DNA of 64,000 bases. It comes from Gp1-AA122 sp035631655 (GTDB lineage: Bacteria; Acidobacteriota; Terriglobia; Terriglobales; Acidobacteriaceae). Positions 41,964 to 51,309 of the stretch are shown here, one piece after another. Within the stretch, counting starts at the first letter, position 1. Every line of letters begins with the position of its first letter. Where the stretch lies: assembly GCA_035631655.1 (NCBI GenBank), contig DASQIH010000111.1, positions 37,875 through 101,874 of the forward strand, in the 5' to 3' direction. The translations under genes and the position numbers were made by a program. The notes under the pieces were generated by a model. The model saw only the letters and a list, made by a program, of their open reading frames with translations, had not been told where the DNA came from and made no database searches.

Positions 41964-42791
41964 TTAGAGCGAAGCCGCAGCCGCCCGGACTTTCGGCCGC
42001 TCCCTATTTCTTTCGTCTTCCTGCTCGGCAAGTTTTCTGAGGATGTACTGGAGGATAGAGCGATCGCCCTTGCGAATCTCGTGGAACTGAATGCCCAGAC
42101 CCACATCTTGGGCAGCATGCCGCACTTCACCCCGAAGAGCGAGGTCGTAGTTGGCGACATTCAGCACCAGCTTCAGATTGGTACCCGGGGTAAGCATGGC
42201 TTGGGTAGTCACCAGGCAACCTAGTTCACCGATGTCCTTGACCGGAGCTTCCAGACCGTTGCCCTCGCCCGTGACTCGCAGCAGTTCCGCAAATCCATCG
42301 ATGGGAAAACGCGGGGTGCGGCGGCGGCTGGGAACACCACCAGGACCCACGAGCACGGGCCGCGGAGGCAGATTGTCGCGCAGAATCGGCTCGTAGGCTT
42401 CTTCCATCTCGTGTAGTTCGGCCTCCCACATGGTCTTGTCCAGCTCAATACACTGCAGGCCAATCTGGCCCCACAGTTCCGAGTTGCTTTCCCCTACCCA
42501 CACGATGCGGCAAAAGACTTTGCCGCGGCCGCGCTCGACTGCTACGATCTCGCCCGTTTTTTGCGCGTAGCGCAGGCCGACGATGCGGGCGCCATGCTGG
42601 GAAATGTCATAGGTGCAGGCCATTTCGAGGCGTGGGCGGTGCTCGTTGTCCCACCAGGTCACACGGATAGGTAACGCTACATGGATGCGTTTCCCCGCGC
42701 GATCGGGCAACACGAGTTTGGGTGACGAGTCACTCACGGCATTTTTACGAAGCCTTGTGCGCAGAGTAGCACCCATATAGAAGACCTTCAA
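41964..42791 (-). CDS. Protein with two PilZ-like domains
   Basis: A 275-residue protein. The first unit (about 30-115) has GKRIHVALPIRVTWWD and YDISQHGARIVG (NxSxxG-like: DISQHG); the second (about 155-260) has RRRTPRFPIDGFAELLRV and VKDIGELGCLVTT, with GLGIQFHEI at the end. PilZ domains bind c-di-GMP through RxxxR and DxSxxG; here the first has a partial and the second a shifted version, so ligand binding is uncertain. ATG at 42791 or 42776 is the start. It is monocistronic. A role in c-di-GMP signalling with the cyclase at 28.8 kb is a guess. Confidence 0.75.
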   Translation of the reverse strand: MKVFYMGATLRTRLRKNAVSDSSPKLVLPDRAGKRIHVALPIRVTWWDNEHRPRLEMACTYDISQHGARIVGLRYAQKTGEIVAVERGRGKVFCRIVWVGESNSELWGQIGLQCIELDKTMWEAELHEMEEAYEPILRDNLPPRPVLVGPGGVPSRRRTPRFPIDGFAELLRVTGEGNGLEAPVKDIGELGCLVTTQAMLTPGTNLKLVLNVANYDLALRGEVRHAAQDVGLGIQFHEIRKGDRSILQYILRKLAEQEDERNRERPKVRAAAASL

Positions 42792-43112
42792 TGTCTCGGC
42801 AGTACCCTTCTCGCCGGTTACTTCGGGGGGTTCGGGAAGACGTCAGCATGGTTACTTCCGTTTAACCACGTTGACCCGCCGCCGACCAATCGCCCTAGAG
42901 TGCTTACAAAAAGTTCTCTATTATTGCGGTCGAACCGCATGTGACTAGGCGTCCCTCGCCGGGGATCGGTATTCCGGCCGCGCTCCGGTCATGCCTGACG
43001 GAGCGCACCGACAGCGAGTCGGCCCGAACCGTTCGCTCAGAACCGCACTGGGGGCCCGCCACTTGCATCCGGATGTGGAGGTCGGCGAAGATGAACATGA
43101 GCTGCTCTTCCT
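42792..43112. other. Intergenic region, no gene seen
   Basis: About 320 bp with G/C-rich short frames on both strands. None has recognisable motifs; one plus-strand frame (42991-43182) is arginine-rich and probably spurious. Confidence 0.4.
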
Positions 43113-43874
43113 TTGTCATCGAATTCAAAGTCCGCTCCTGAGAAATCTCTTTCTCCGTCTGCGGCGAAGCTGCGCCTGTTGAAGAGATTGCGTTGCACGC
43201 TACGGTACGAGAAGGAGGCTTGGCGGTCGGGGGCACGATTGGTCGCGGGCGTAGACGAAGTCGGGCGCGGCTCGCTTTTTGGAGCGGTTGTGGCCGCGGC
43301 TGTGATCCTAGATCCGGCGTACCGGATTCGCGGCTTGCGTGATTCGAAGTTGCTGCCGCCAGAGAGGCGCCAAGTGCTGGCGGAGCGCATCCGAGAGCAC
43401 GCCATTGCATTCGCTATTGCGGCCGTCGACGCGGCGCGCATCGATCAGATCAACATCTATCACGCTTCTCGGCTGGCTATGCGGAAAGCTGTGCTCAGCC
43501 TGCAACCTGCGCCTGATTACCTGCTGATCGATGCTTTGAACCTCGATTGCGAATTGCCGCAGCGGCCCATTATTCACGGGGACGCTCTTTCCGCCTCGAT
43601 TGCAGCGGCTTCCATCCTGGCAAAAGTCGAGCGAGATCGCATGGTTACCGAGTGGGATTCGGTTTTTCCTGCCTACGCACTCGCCTCTAACAAGGGTTAC
43701 AGCACGCCTCATCACATTGCCGCGCTCCGGGAACATGGGCCGTCGCCGTTGCACCGGCAGTCGTTTGCGCCAGTGTGGAATGCTCCCGTCCCGCAGGAGG
43801 TGCTCAGCTTTATGCTGCAGCAGTCGGAGGAGGAACCGGGCGAAGAGTCTGTTATCGCGGACATGCCGGAATAA
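43113..43874 (+). CDS. rnhB: Ribonuclease HII
   Basis: Up to 253 residues; the core begins RLVAGVDEVGRGSLFGAVVAAAVIL, with the first two acidic residues D48 and E49, continues with RIRGLRDSKLLPPERRQ, LLIDAL, DALSASIAAASILAKVERDRMV and YALASNKGYSTPHHIAAL. All landmarks of RNase HII are present. It cleaves the RNA strand of RNA-DNA hybrids and starts ribonucleotide excision. The start is uncertain: TTG at 43113, or TTG at 43179 (residue 23), which would give a more usual length. No clear partner genes. Confidence 0.88.
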   Translation: MSSNSKSAPEKSLSPSAAKLRLLKRLRCTLRYEKEAWRSGARLVAGVDEVGRGSLFGAVVAAAVILDPAYRIRGLRDSKLLPPERRQVLAERIREHAIAFAIAAVDAARIDQINIYHASRLAMRKAVLSLQPAPDYLLIDALNLDCELPQRPIIHGDALSASIAAASILAKVERDRMVTEWDSVFPAYALASNKGYSTPHHIAALREHGPSPLHRQSFAPVWNAPVPQEVLSFMLQQSEEEPGEESVIADMPE

Positions 43875-43993
43875 AAGCTTAATCGCGAAGCTCGCCACGG
43901 TCCGCGGAGAACGCGAAGAAATCGGCCCAGGCGACAGATCCCTTCTTACTCCGTTAGACTAAAGACTTTGCGGTGTGCTCTTTGAGGTGACCG

Positions 43994-45175
43994 GTGCGGG
44001 ACGTCTTTATTCTCTCAGCGGTTCGAACGCCAATAGGCAAATTTGGAGGTTCGCTCGCTTCGCTGACGGCTCCGGACATGGGCGTGGTCGCCGCCAGGGC
44101 CGCTCTGGAACGGGCTGGAGTGCGGCCGGAACAGGTTGAGGAAACCATTTTTGGTAACGCGCGCCAGGCCGGGGGTGGACCCAATCCGGCGAGACAGATT
44201 TCTGTCCGCAGCGGTGTCCCTCAGGAAGTGCCTGCATATACCGTAAACATGGCTTGCGCTTCGGGGATCAAGACAATCGCTTTGGGATATGAAGAGATTA
44301 CAGTGGGGAATCTGGAATGTGTGCTGGCGGGCGGGACGGAATCCATGTCGCGGCTTCCTTACTATCTCGATGGAGCGCGCTGGGGGTACCGCATGGGCCA
44401 CCAGGAACTGGTGGACGGCATGTACCGCGACGGATTCTTCTGTCCCATGGCCAAGATGGTGATGGGGGAAACGGCTGAGATTCTGGCGCAGCAGTACAAG
44501 ATTTTGCGCGAGGAGCAGGACCAATACGCGCTGTGCTCGCAGACGCGCGCCGCGAACGCAATTGCCTCGGGGCGCTTCAGCGATGAGATCGTTCCGGTGA
44601 CGATCGAAAGCAAGAAGGGCGCAACTGTATTTTCCCGCGATGAGCATCCGTTCGTTGGGGCCACGATGGAGAGCATGGCCAAGCTGCCTCCGGTATTTTC
44701 CAAGACCGGCACAATTACTGCAGCAAATTCTTCCGGAATTACGGACGGCGCGGCGGCAGTGGTGGTGGCTAGCGAAGATTTCGTCAAGAAGAATAACCTG
44801 AAGCCGCTGGCGCGAATTGCCGGAGTCACCTCTGTTGGAGTGGATCCCCGAACGATGGGCATTGGACCTGTACCGGCAATGCGAAAACTCGAGCAGAAGC
44901 TTGGGCTCAAGCCCAGTGATTTCGATGTAATTGAACTGAATGAGGCGTTCGCTGCGCAGGTTTTGGCCTGCGATCGCGAGCTTCATCTGGATCGCAGCAA
45001 GCTCAATGTGAACGGTGGGGCAATTGCACTGGGGCATCCAATCGGCTGCACCGGCACGCGCATTACGGTCACCCTTCTGCACGAGATGCTTAAAAGGAAG
45101 GCACGCCGGGGGGTTGCTACGCTTTGTGTGAGCGGCGGGCTAGGGATGGCGCTGGCGCTGGAGAATGCCAGCTAG
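43994..45175 (+). CDS. Acetyl-CoA C-acetyltransferase (thiolase)
   Basis: A 393-residue thiolase. Catalytic landmarks: nucleophile C88 in NMACASG, the GHPIGCTGTR motif with the His, and CVSGGLGMA near the C terminus carrying the second Cys. It condenses two acetyl-CoA to acetoacetyl-CoA or cleaves beta-ketoacyl-CoA; the direction is not evident. GTG at 43994 is the start (RDVFILSAVRTPIGKFGG). It stands 120 bp after rnhB and has no neighbouring acyl-CoA dehydrogenase or PHB genes, so the pathway cannot be specified. Confidence 0.92.
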   Translation: MRDVFILSAVRTPIGKFGGSLASLTAPDMGVVAARAALERAGVRPEQVEETIFGNARQAGGGPNPARQISVRSGVPQEVPAYTVNMACASGIKTIALGYEEITVGNLECVLAGGTESMSRLPYYLDGARWGYRMGHQELVDGMYRDGFFCPMAKMVMGETAEILAQQYKILREEQDQYALCSQTRAANAIASGRFSDEIVPVTIESKKGATVFSRDEHPFVGATMESMAKLPPVFSKTGTITAANSSGITDGAAAVVVASEDFVKKNNLKPLARIAGVTSVGVDPRTMGIGPVPAMRKLEQKLGLKPSDFDVIELNEAFAAQVLACDRELHLDRSKLNVNGGAIALGHPIGCTGTRITVTLLHEMLKRKARRGVATLCVSGGLGMALALENAS

Positions 45176-45205
45176 CCAGCGCGATCCCGCGATGGTTCAA
45201 GCTTC

Positions 45206-46867
45206 TTAGTTGTGCGGCAGCGGCACGCTGACTGGCGTTGGCTGCGGCGGTATGACTTTACTGCCATCGAGATCGGTATCTGAACCGATCTTTGTACCAA
45301 TTACGTCACCCGAAACGATCATCTCGACCCGGCGGTTCAGCTTGCGGCCTGGGGCTGAGGTGTTGTCAGCAATCGGACGGGTCTTGCCAAAACCGCGGGC
45401 AATCACGTTGTTGATTGAGACTCCCGAGTCCACCAGATAATCCCGCACGGTTGCGGCGCGCTTCTCGGAAAGCGATTGGTTGAATTCATCGCTGCCGATA
45501 CTGTCAGTGTGTCCTTCAATCTCGAATTTCAACTCCGGATAGGCGACTACGATTCCGGCAACGCGTGCAAGCCGTTCCCGGGCGGCGGGTTTCAAGGTGT
45601 ATTGCCCAGTGTCGAAGAGCACATCGGGCATGCTGACCACCAGCCCGCGCATCGTGTCCTTGGTTTCCAAAACCTGGTTGAGCTGGTTGAGCAGGCGGGC
45701 ACGCATTTCTTCCTTCTGACGAATAGCCTCTTCTTTCTGGCGTTCGGCTTGTTCGGCCGCCAGACGCGCTTTTTCCGCTTCCGCTTGCGCCTTTTGCTGT
45801 TCGGCTAGGGCTGCTGCGCGGGCGGCTTCTGCCTCGGCTTTCATCCTCTCGGCTTCTGCTTTGGCCTTCTCGGCGGCGGCGCGATCGGCCTCAGCCTGCT
45901 GGCGCCGGCGCGCGTCTTCCTCAGCCTGGGCCGTGGCCTGCGCTTCCCGTTCGGCGGCGGCCTGAGCTTCGGCGCGGGCTTTTTCTTCGCGCTCCTGCAT
46001 GGCGCGCTTTTCGGCCGCAACCTTTTCTGCTTGTTTCTTTTGCAGGGTCAGCACCCGGGCATCTTCCGCCATTTCTGTGGCGCCGCGGGATACTGTCCCG
46101 ATGGGCGTTCGGCCCTGTTTACGGCGAAGATAGTCTTCCGCGCGAGCCAAGAAATCTTCCGCTTTGGCCAAACTATCCGCTGCATACTGTGCTGCCCCTG
46201 CAGCTTTGGCGATGGCAACCGCGTTACGCGCCTCGAGCAAATCCAGCGGCGTTTTGGGGGAGGCTGTTGCCGAAGGTAACTGCTGCGGGTTCACGTCGAT
46301 CGTGTACTGTCCTCCTTCGAGCATGTCAAACTTGGCGTCGATGGCTTCTTCCCAGCCCTTGGTTTGCTGGCGAATGATGTTTTCTTCGACCACCAGATTG
46401 CTGGGCCGCGTAACAGCGAAGTAAGGCTCCGCTGTGACAATCAGACCGAATGCCTGCAGGTCGCTGGTAACATGCAACTCGGCGCGTCCCTCCTGATCAA
46501 GCAGGACCTCGCCCAAGTTGACCGGGCGTCCTTCCGGAGTAATGGCCCAGAGCACATAAGTCAGGTATTGGGTGCCAAACTTTGTTGCTGGCTGCAAGTG
46601 GGTGAACTCGGCGTGGATTTCCAGGCGCCCCTCTTTGCTGTCGACTTTGGCCTTGCCACCTGCCTGCGACATCAGAGTGGTACCCTTCAAATCAACGGTC
46701 GTGGAGCCGCCGCGATGGCGGTAGTTCACGGCCCTGGTGGTACGCGAGACCACATTCACCCGGAAAATTGGTGTCTGATCCATCGGCTCAACCGGAGTCG
46801 TGTCCTGTTGAGCCCAAACACATGCGGCCGCCAAGATCACGCACATCACACCCAGAAGCTTTTTCAT
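45206..46867 (-). CDS. OmpA-family outer-membrane/peptidoglycan-binding protein with coiled coil
   Basis: A 553-residue exported protein. Signal peptide MKKLLGVMCVILAAACVWAQ; a beta-rich N-terminal region (about 30-200) with LQPATKFGTQYLTYVLWAITPEG; an alanine/glutamate-rich coiled coil of roughly 180 residues (about 230-420) with repeated AEAE/RAEA text; and a C-terminal OmpA domain (about 425-535): FDTGQYTLKPAARERLARV, IEGHTDSIGSDEFNQSLSEKRAATVRDYL, RPIADNTSAPGRKLNRRVE. The last two motifs bind peptidoglycan. It probably tethers the outer membrane or a complex to the wall. The gene has its own ribosome-binding site (AGGGTGA) and is monocistronic. Confidence 0.88.
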   Translation of the reverse strand: MKKLLGVMCVILAAACVWAQQDTTPVEPMDQTPIFRVNVVSRTTRAVNYRHRGGSTTVDLKGTTLMSQAGGKAKVDSKEGRLEIHAEFTHLQPATKFGTQYLTYVLWAITPEGRPVNLGEVLLDQEGRAELHVTSDLQAFGLIVTAEPYFAVTRPSNLVVEENIIRQQTKGWEEAIDAKFDMLEGGQYTIDVNPQQLPSATASPKTPLDLLEARNAVAIAKAAGAAQYAADSLAKAEDFLARAEDYLRRKQGRTPIGTVSRGATEMAEDARVLTLQKKQAEKVAAEKRAMQEREEKARAEAQAAAEREAQATAQAEEDARRRQQAEADRAAAEKAKAEAERMKAEAEAARAAALAEQQKAQAEAEKARLAAEQAERQKEEAIRQKEEMRARLLNQLNQVLETKDTMRGLVVSMPDVLFDTGQYTLKPAARERLARVAGIVVAYPELKFEIEGHTDSIGSDEFNQSLSEKRAATVRDYLVDSGVSINNVIARGFGKTRPIADNTSAPGRKLNRRVEMIVSGDVIGTKIGSDTDLDGSKVIPPQPTPVSVPLPHN

Positions 46868-47050
46868 GCTGTCACCCTTAAGTTTTTGCTGTTCGTCAAA
46901 CCCTAGTTTGGCCCAGAATTTCTCGAGCGCACTTCAGGAAAGTGCCATCAATTCAGAGACATGGGTTTCCGCTCTTAAGACGATATAGCCAATGGTAAGA
47001 GGGACCAAAGATTACGAACGTAACCGAACCCAATCTGCTAACCTTTTTTT

Positions 47051-47782
47051 ATGCCCGCCGAACGATTGCAGAAGATCATTGCCGCCGCGGGAGTAGCGTC
47101 ACGCCGCAAGGCAGAAGAGCTGATTACCTCCGGCCGAGTCGCAGTAAACGGGCAGACCGTCACCGAACTGGGGACGAAAGCTGACCCGGAACACGACCAT
47201 ATCCGGGTAAACGGGAAGCTTCTGCGTGGACCGGAGCGGCATGTTTATCTTCTGCTGAATAAGCCTAAGGGATTTGTGACCACGGTCAGCGATCCTGAGG
47301 GGAGACCCACGGTAATGAGCCTGCTGGGCGGCGTGAAAGGGCGCGTGTATCCGGTGGGCCGACTCGACTACGGCAGCGAGGGGTTACTGCTGCTTACGAA
47401 TGATGGCGAACTGGCGCAGCGGCTCATGAAAGCGGCGGCGCACGTTCCCAAGACATACCTGGTGAAAGTGAGTGGGAAACCGACGGAAGAGGAGATTGGC
47501 AAACTTCGCTCCGGAGTTTCCATTCCTACTGAGGATGGGCAGCGTGTGAAAACTGCTCCCGCGAAGATACGAGTCATCAAAGAAGCTAACAATCCCTGGT
47601 ACGAGGTGACGCTGATTGAGGGCCGTAACCGGCAGATCCGACGCATGTTTGAGCAGGTCGGCCATCACGTGGAGAAAATCAGACGCGTGCGGTACGGTCC
47701 GCTGGAGCTGAATGTGCCTCCGGGAAGGTACCGGCAGCTCAAACCGCAGGAAGTCGCCCGGCTTCGTGCAGCAGTGAAATAG
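47051..47782 (+). CDS. rluB: 23S rRNA pseudouridine synthase, RluB/RsuA type
   Basis: A 243-residue enzyme. An N-terminal S4 RNA-binding domain (MPAERLQKIIAAAGVASRRKAEELITSGRVAVNG) precedes the RsuA-type catalytic domain with PVGRLDYGSEGLLLLTNDGELA, whose Asp is the catalytic residue, and LIEGRNRQIRRMFEQVGH. It isomerises a uridine of rRNA or tRNA; RluB (23S U2605) is the best guess, but RsuA-family members are close. The start has a poor ribosome-binding site (a T-run precedes it). Followed by hisC. Confidence 0.88.
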   Translation: MPAERLQKIIAAAGVASRRKAEELITSGRVAVNGQTVTELGTKADPEHDHIRVNGKLLRGPERHVYLLLNKPKGFVTTVSDPEGRPTVMSLLGGVKGRVYPVGRLDYGSEGLLLLTNDGELAQRLMKAAAHVPKTYLVKVSGKPTEEEIGKLRSGVSIPTEDGQRVKTAPAKIRVIKEANNPWYEVTLIEGRNRQIRRMFEQVGHHVEKIRRVRYGPLELNVPPGRYRQLKPQEVARLRAAVK

Positions 47783-47901
47783 AGAGAATGCCTTTGGGCA
47801 GCATAGCAGAGCAACCTGGGTGAGGGTCCTTCGACTCCGCCGGTTTCTTCGCAAGCGAAGAAAACTGACTCCGCTCAGGTTGACAGTTCCTGATAAAGAG
47901 G

Positions 47902-48963
47902 ATGAAACGTCACGTGGATTGCATCAAGATGGCCTCCAATGAAAATCCCTTTGGGCCTTCGCCGAAGGCGATTCGGGCCATGCAGGCGGCCGTTAATGAG
48001 TGCAATTTCTATCCGGACAATGATTCCAGCAAGCTGCGCCAGAAGCTGGCGGTACAACATCAGATTTCCCCGGAGCAGGTTCTTGTCGCCGCAGGCTTGA
48101 CTTCGCTCATCGGTATTATTTGTCGCAGGCTGCTCAAGCCCGGGCTAAACGCTGTCAGCAGCCAGCGTTCCTTCATCGTTTACTCCATCGCGACGAAGGC
48201 GACCGGCGCCCAGCTCATCGAGGTCCCGATGAAGGAGGATGGTTTCGATCTTGATTCCATCATCGAAGCAATCAACTCCGATACTCGCGTTGTATTTCTG
48301 GCGAATCCTAACAACCCTACCGGCACGGTGTTTGACGCGGCGGCGCTCGACCGATTCCTTGCCAGAATTCCCGAACATGTCATTGTGATCGTCGATGAGG
48401 CTTATTACGAGTTCGCACAGTATTTCGCACAGCAACGCAAGATTGAATATTCCCACTCGCTCAATTACGTACGCGAGGGACGGAAGGTCGTAGTGCTGCG
48501 TACCTTTTCCAAGGCGCATGGGCTGGCAGGATTGCGCGTAGGTTATGGGATAGGTCCGGCTGAGCTGATGGCGGACCTCGCTCGCATGCGGACGACGTTT
48601 TCTGTTTCTGTGCCCGCTCAGGCGGCGGCATTGGCAGCTTTGGATGACGACGCTCACATCGAGCGAGCAGTGAAAAATAACGCGGCCGTGGCGGACCTAT
48701 TATCCGGCGAACTGACGAGGCTTGGGTATCGAGTGGTTCCTACCTGGGCTAATTTCGTTTACTGCGACCTCAGACGAAATGCCAGTGAATTTGCTAAATG
48801 GATGCAGGCCGGAGGGGTAATTATTCGGGCGCTTGGGGCATGGGGAGCGCCGACAGCAATCCGCGTGACGATTGGCACGCCGGAGCAGAACGAGAGATTT
48901 CTGACAGTGGTCAGGAAGGTGATGGAACAGGCGCCGGGCCGTCCCGACACATTAAATTCATAG
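47902..48963 (+). CDS. hisC: Histidinol-phosphate aminotransferase, apparently short at the N terminus
   Basis: A 353-residue class I/II PLP aminotransferase: IKMASNENPFGPSPKAIRAM, NNPTGTVFD, VDEAYYEF and the PLP-binding lysine K204 in TFSKAHGLAGLRVGYG. It converts imidazole-acetol phosphate to histidinol phosphate, or the related aromatic step. Most homologues have about 25-30 residues before IKxASNENP, including a PYxPG motif; here the frame begins MKRHVDC with stops just upstream. The upstream DNA is an intergenic repeat (47820-47885), so a recombination event may have trimmed the start. AAGAGG sits near the ATG. Activity is still likely but not certain. Confidence 0.82.
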   Translation: MKRHVDCIKMASNENPFGPSPKAIRAMQAAVNECNFYPDNDSSKLRQKLAVQHQISPEQVLVAAGLTSLIGIICRRLLKPGLNAVSSQRSFIVYSIATKATGAQLIEVPMKEDGFDLDSIIEAINSDTRVVFLANPNNPTGTVFDAAALDRFLARIPEHVIVIVDEAYYEFAQYFAQQRKIEYSHSLNYVREGRKVVVLRTFSKAHGLAGLRVGYGIGPAELMADLARMRTTFSVSVPAQAAALAALDDDAHIERAVKNNAAVADLLSGELTRLGYRVVPTWANFVYCDLRRNASEFAKWMQAGGVIIRALGAWGAPTAIRVTIGTPEQNERFLTVVRKVMEQAPGRPDTLNS

Positions 48964-49003
48964 ATCCTTCGCTTCGCTCAGGATGGCAGCCTGTAATTAG
49001 GAA

Positions 49004-50032
49004 TTAGCTGCCGTTCTCTACCATGGGCAAGTGCGCGGCTCCAAACAGGCCTGCGTCCGTACCCAACAAGGAGCGGGTGATGATGGTTTTCTTACTGGTT
49101 TTGGCTTCGACGTGAGCGGACGCTCCCTGCTCTCCCGTTGCCTGGCTGGGAGGGGCGGTAGCGGCGTAGACCATGCAGCGCTGCCGCAGTTCTTCAAAAA
49201 TAGTCGGGGCGAAGGCGTCCCAGGCGCTCGAAACGCCTCCGCCTATCACGTACATCGGCAGATTCAGGGAATTCACCATGGCGGATAGGACAATACCGAG
49301 AGCTCGTCCCACGCGGCGGAAAATCTTGCGGGCCTCTTCGTCGCCTTGAATCGCCAAATTGTACACAGCCTTGGCGCTGAACTCCGGATCGGAACCCGAG
49401 GCCTTGGCCAAAGCGGGGGCGTGTCCACCGGAAATGGCTTCTCGCGCCATGCGCATCACTGCAGTGGCGGAGGCATAGGCCTCAACACAGCCACGATTGC
49501 CACAGCCGCAGCGGGCTCCCTCGGGTTCAACCGTGATGTGACCAAATTCACCGGCCATGCCGTTCATGCCGTGCCATACGCGTCCGCCGAGCACAAGGCC
49601 TCCGCCCACGCCTGTGCCTAGAGTCAGCATGGCCATGTCGTCTACGTGCTTTCCCGCTCCCAGCCATTTCTCTCCGAAGGCGGCGGCGTTGGCATCGTTT
49701 TCAAGGAGAACTCGTGTCCCCAGCCTGCTTTCGATTTCGGCGCGCACCGGGTAGTCGGACCAGCCTAGGAGATTGGGCGACTCGCGCACCATGCCGGTTT
49801 CCATGTCGATGATGCCGGGGACGCCAATACCAATTCCCAAGAGATTGGAACCGTTGTGATACTTGTCGGACATGCGGAGGACGGCATCGCACATGTCGTC
49901 CACAACCCGGCTGCGGCCGAGCACGACCTTGGTGCCCAGAGTTACTTTTTCAATGAGGCGGCCCTTCTGGTCAACCGCGGCAATGCGCAGATTTGTCCCG
50001 CCAAGGTCTACGCCAATGGAAAAGTCGGGCAT
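49004..50032 (-). CDS. ROK-family sugar kinase (glucokinase-like)
   Basis: A 342-residue kinase. ATP-phosphate-binding motif DLGGTNLRIA near the start, catalytic ENDANAAAFGE, TLGTGVGGG, sugar-contacting EFGHITVEPEGARCGCGNRGCVEAYAS with the zinc-binding CGCGNRGC, and ALGIVLSAMVNSLNLPMYVIGGG. ROK proteins without the N-terminal helix-turn-helix, like this one, are sugar kinases, usually of glucose or N-acetyl sugars. The substrate cannot be fixed from sequence. Monocistronic; its upstream region holds short AATTGCC repeats. Confidence 0.9.
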   Translation of the reverse strand: MPDFSIGVDLGGTNLRIAAVDQKGRLIEKVTLGTKVVLGRSRVVDDMCDAVLRMSDKYHNGSNLLGIGIGVPGIIDMETGMVRESPNLLGWSDYPVRAEIESRLGTRVLLENDANAAAFGEKWLGAGKHVDDMAMLTLGTGVGGGLVLGGRVWHGMNGMAGEFGHITVEPEGARCGCGNRGCVEAYASATAVMRMAREAISGGHAPALAKASGSDPEFSAKAVYNLAIQGDEEARKIFRRVGRALGIVLSAMVNSLNLPMYVIGGGVSSAWDAFAPTIFEELRQRCMVYAATAPPSQATGEQGASAHVEAKTSKKTIITRSLLGTDAGLFGAAHLPMVENGS

Positions 50033-50079
50033 AGTGAAAGGATTTAATGTAACACCTGGATTTTTGAATTGTCGATTGA

Positions 50080-50188
50080 TTGTTGGTTTTCAATTGCCGA
50101 TTGCCAATTGCCGATTGAAAGTATCCGGTTACTGCGGTCGAAATTGGCAATTGGAAATTGGCAATTGGAAATCGGCAATTGGCAATTC
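50080..50188. repeat. Dense AATTGCC/GGCAATT short repeats
   Basis: Multiple overlapping copies of ATTGCCAATTG and TTGGCAATTGG, in both orientations, fill this stretch and can fold on themselves. Related text occurs at 59337-59490 and, in weaker form, near 34326 and 57825. Confidence 0.7.
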
Positions 50189-51076
50189 TTACTTCTGGCA
50201 CTTCGGGCAGTAATGGCTGCTTCTGCCGGCGATGACCACCCTCTTGATACGACTCTTGCAAACCAGGCAAGGCTCTCCCTCGCGGGCATAGACTCGATGC
50301 TGCAACTGGAAGAAACCTTCCTGTCCGTCGGCACCAACGTAGTCCGATATCGAGGAGCCGCCGAGCGCGATGGCTTCCTTCAGGACCTCCTGCACCGAGA
50401 GATAAAGCTTCCTTAGCTGTTCACGGGTCAGGGTGGCGGCGCGGCACCGTGGGCGGATTCCGGCTCGGAACAGGGACTCGTCGGCATAGATATTGCCTAC
50501 CCCGCGTAAGAGGTTTTGGTTGAGCAGGGCGCTTTTGATGGGTGTCTTACGGCCGCGGAAGAGGGTGACAAATTTCTCCAGCTCCACTTCAAGTGGCTCC
50601 AAGCCTGTAGCTTCGAAATTGCCATTTTGCGACACGCTCAGCCGACCGAAGCGACGTGGGTCTACGAAGCGCAGTTCCCTTCCGGATGCCAGCTTCAGAA
50701 TGGCGTGGGTGTGCTTCTCGACCTCGGATTCCGGCGCGCAGACCAGCAATTTGCCGGTCATGCCGAGGTGGACAATCCACTGCGCCCGGGTTCCTGAAGA
50801 ACTGTGTGCGGGTCGCTCTCCGACACGCCCCGCGCGGGTCAGAGACCCGCGCCCACCCTTGGCGAGGCGCCGCTTGTGCTCCAGATCAAATACAATGTGC
50901 TTCCCCATCCTTCGCACGGCCGTGACGCGGGCATTTTCGAGAATCACGGCTATGGCTCTGGCCGGAGATTTCAGCGGCTCCGGCTTGGATCCCAGCCAAA
51001 CCGACTCAATCACATCTCCGGTGACCCGTTTAGCCAAACCGCGTGCGATGGTTTCGACCTCCGGAAGCTCAGGCAT
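50189..51076 (-). CDS. mutM: Formamidopyrimidine-DNA glycosylase (Fpg/MutM)
   Basis: A 295-residue base-excision repair enzyme. The start at 51076 is required because the catalytic residue is the proline just after Met (MPELPEVETIARGL). Conserved MGKHIVFDL, HLGMTGKL, RNLLRGVGNIYADESLFRAGI and the C-terminal zinc finger CLVCKSRIKRVVIAGRSSHYCPKC, with the arginine before the last pair, are all present. It removes 8-oxoguanine and related lesions. The open frame goes on to 51106 but is not used. Monocistronic. Confidence 0.95.
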   Translation of the reverse strand: MPELPEVETIARGLAKRVTGDVIESVWLGSKPEPLKSPARAIAVILENARVTAVRRMGKHIVFDLEHKRRLAKGGRGSLTRAGRVGERPAHSSSGTRAQWIVHLGMTGKLLVCAPESEVEKHTHAILKLASGRELRFVDPRRFGRLSVSQNGNFEATGLEPLEVELEKFVTLFRGRKTPIKSALLNQNLLRGVGNIYADESLFRAGIRPRCRAATLTREQLRKLYLSVQEVLKEAIALGGSSISDYVGADGQEGFFQLQHRVYAREGEPCLVCKSRIKRVVIAGRSSHYCPKCQK

Positions 51077-51309
51077 AAGAAAACAGTCTATCGTCGCAGG
51101 TCGCAAGCCGTCAGCTCGGTCGAACGCCGCTGGCGACGATTAACGACCCAGGACCAATTGCTCGTGCGCACCTCCTCACGATATGATGTCTCGTACACAC
51201 CGTTCCCGCTCATACCCCAGTAATTTTGTAATTTTCTCGCACGGGCAAGGAGTGTGTGCGATCCCGCGATGCGGCTGGGATGGCCGCGATTTTTCCCACG
51301 GAGTTGGTT

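Noticed and set aside
42904..43410. 168-codon minus-strand frame before rnhB
   Set aside because: Low-complexity, overlaps the rnhB start and lacks motifs.
44015..45082. 355-codon open frame on the minus strand
   Set aside because: Shadow of the thiolase gene; its composition follows antisense codon bias.
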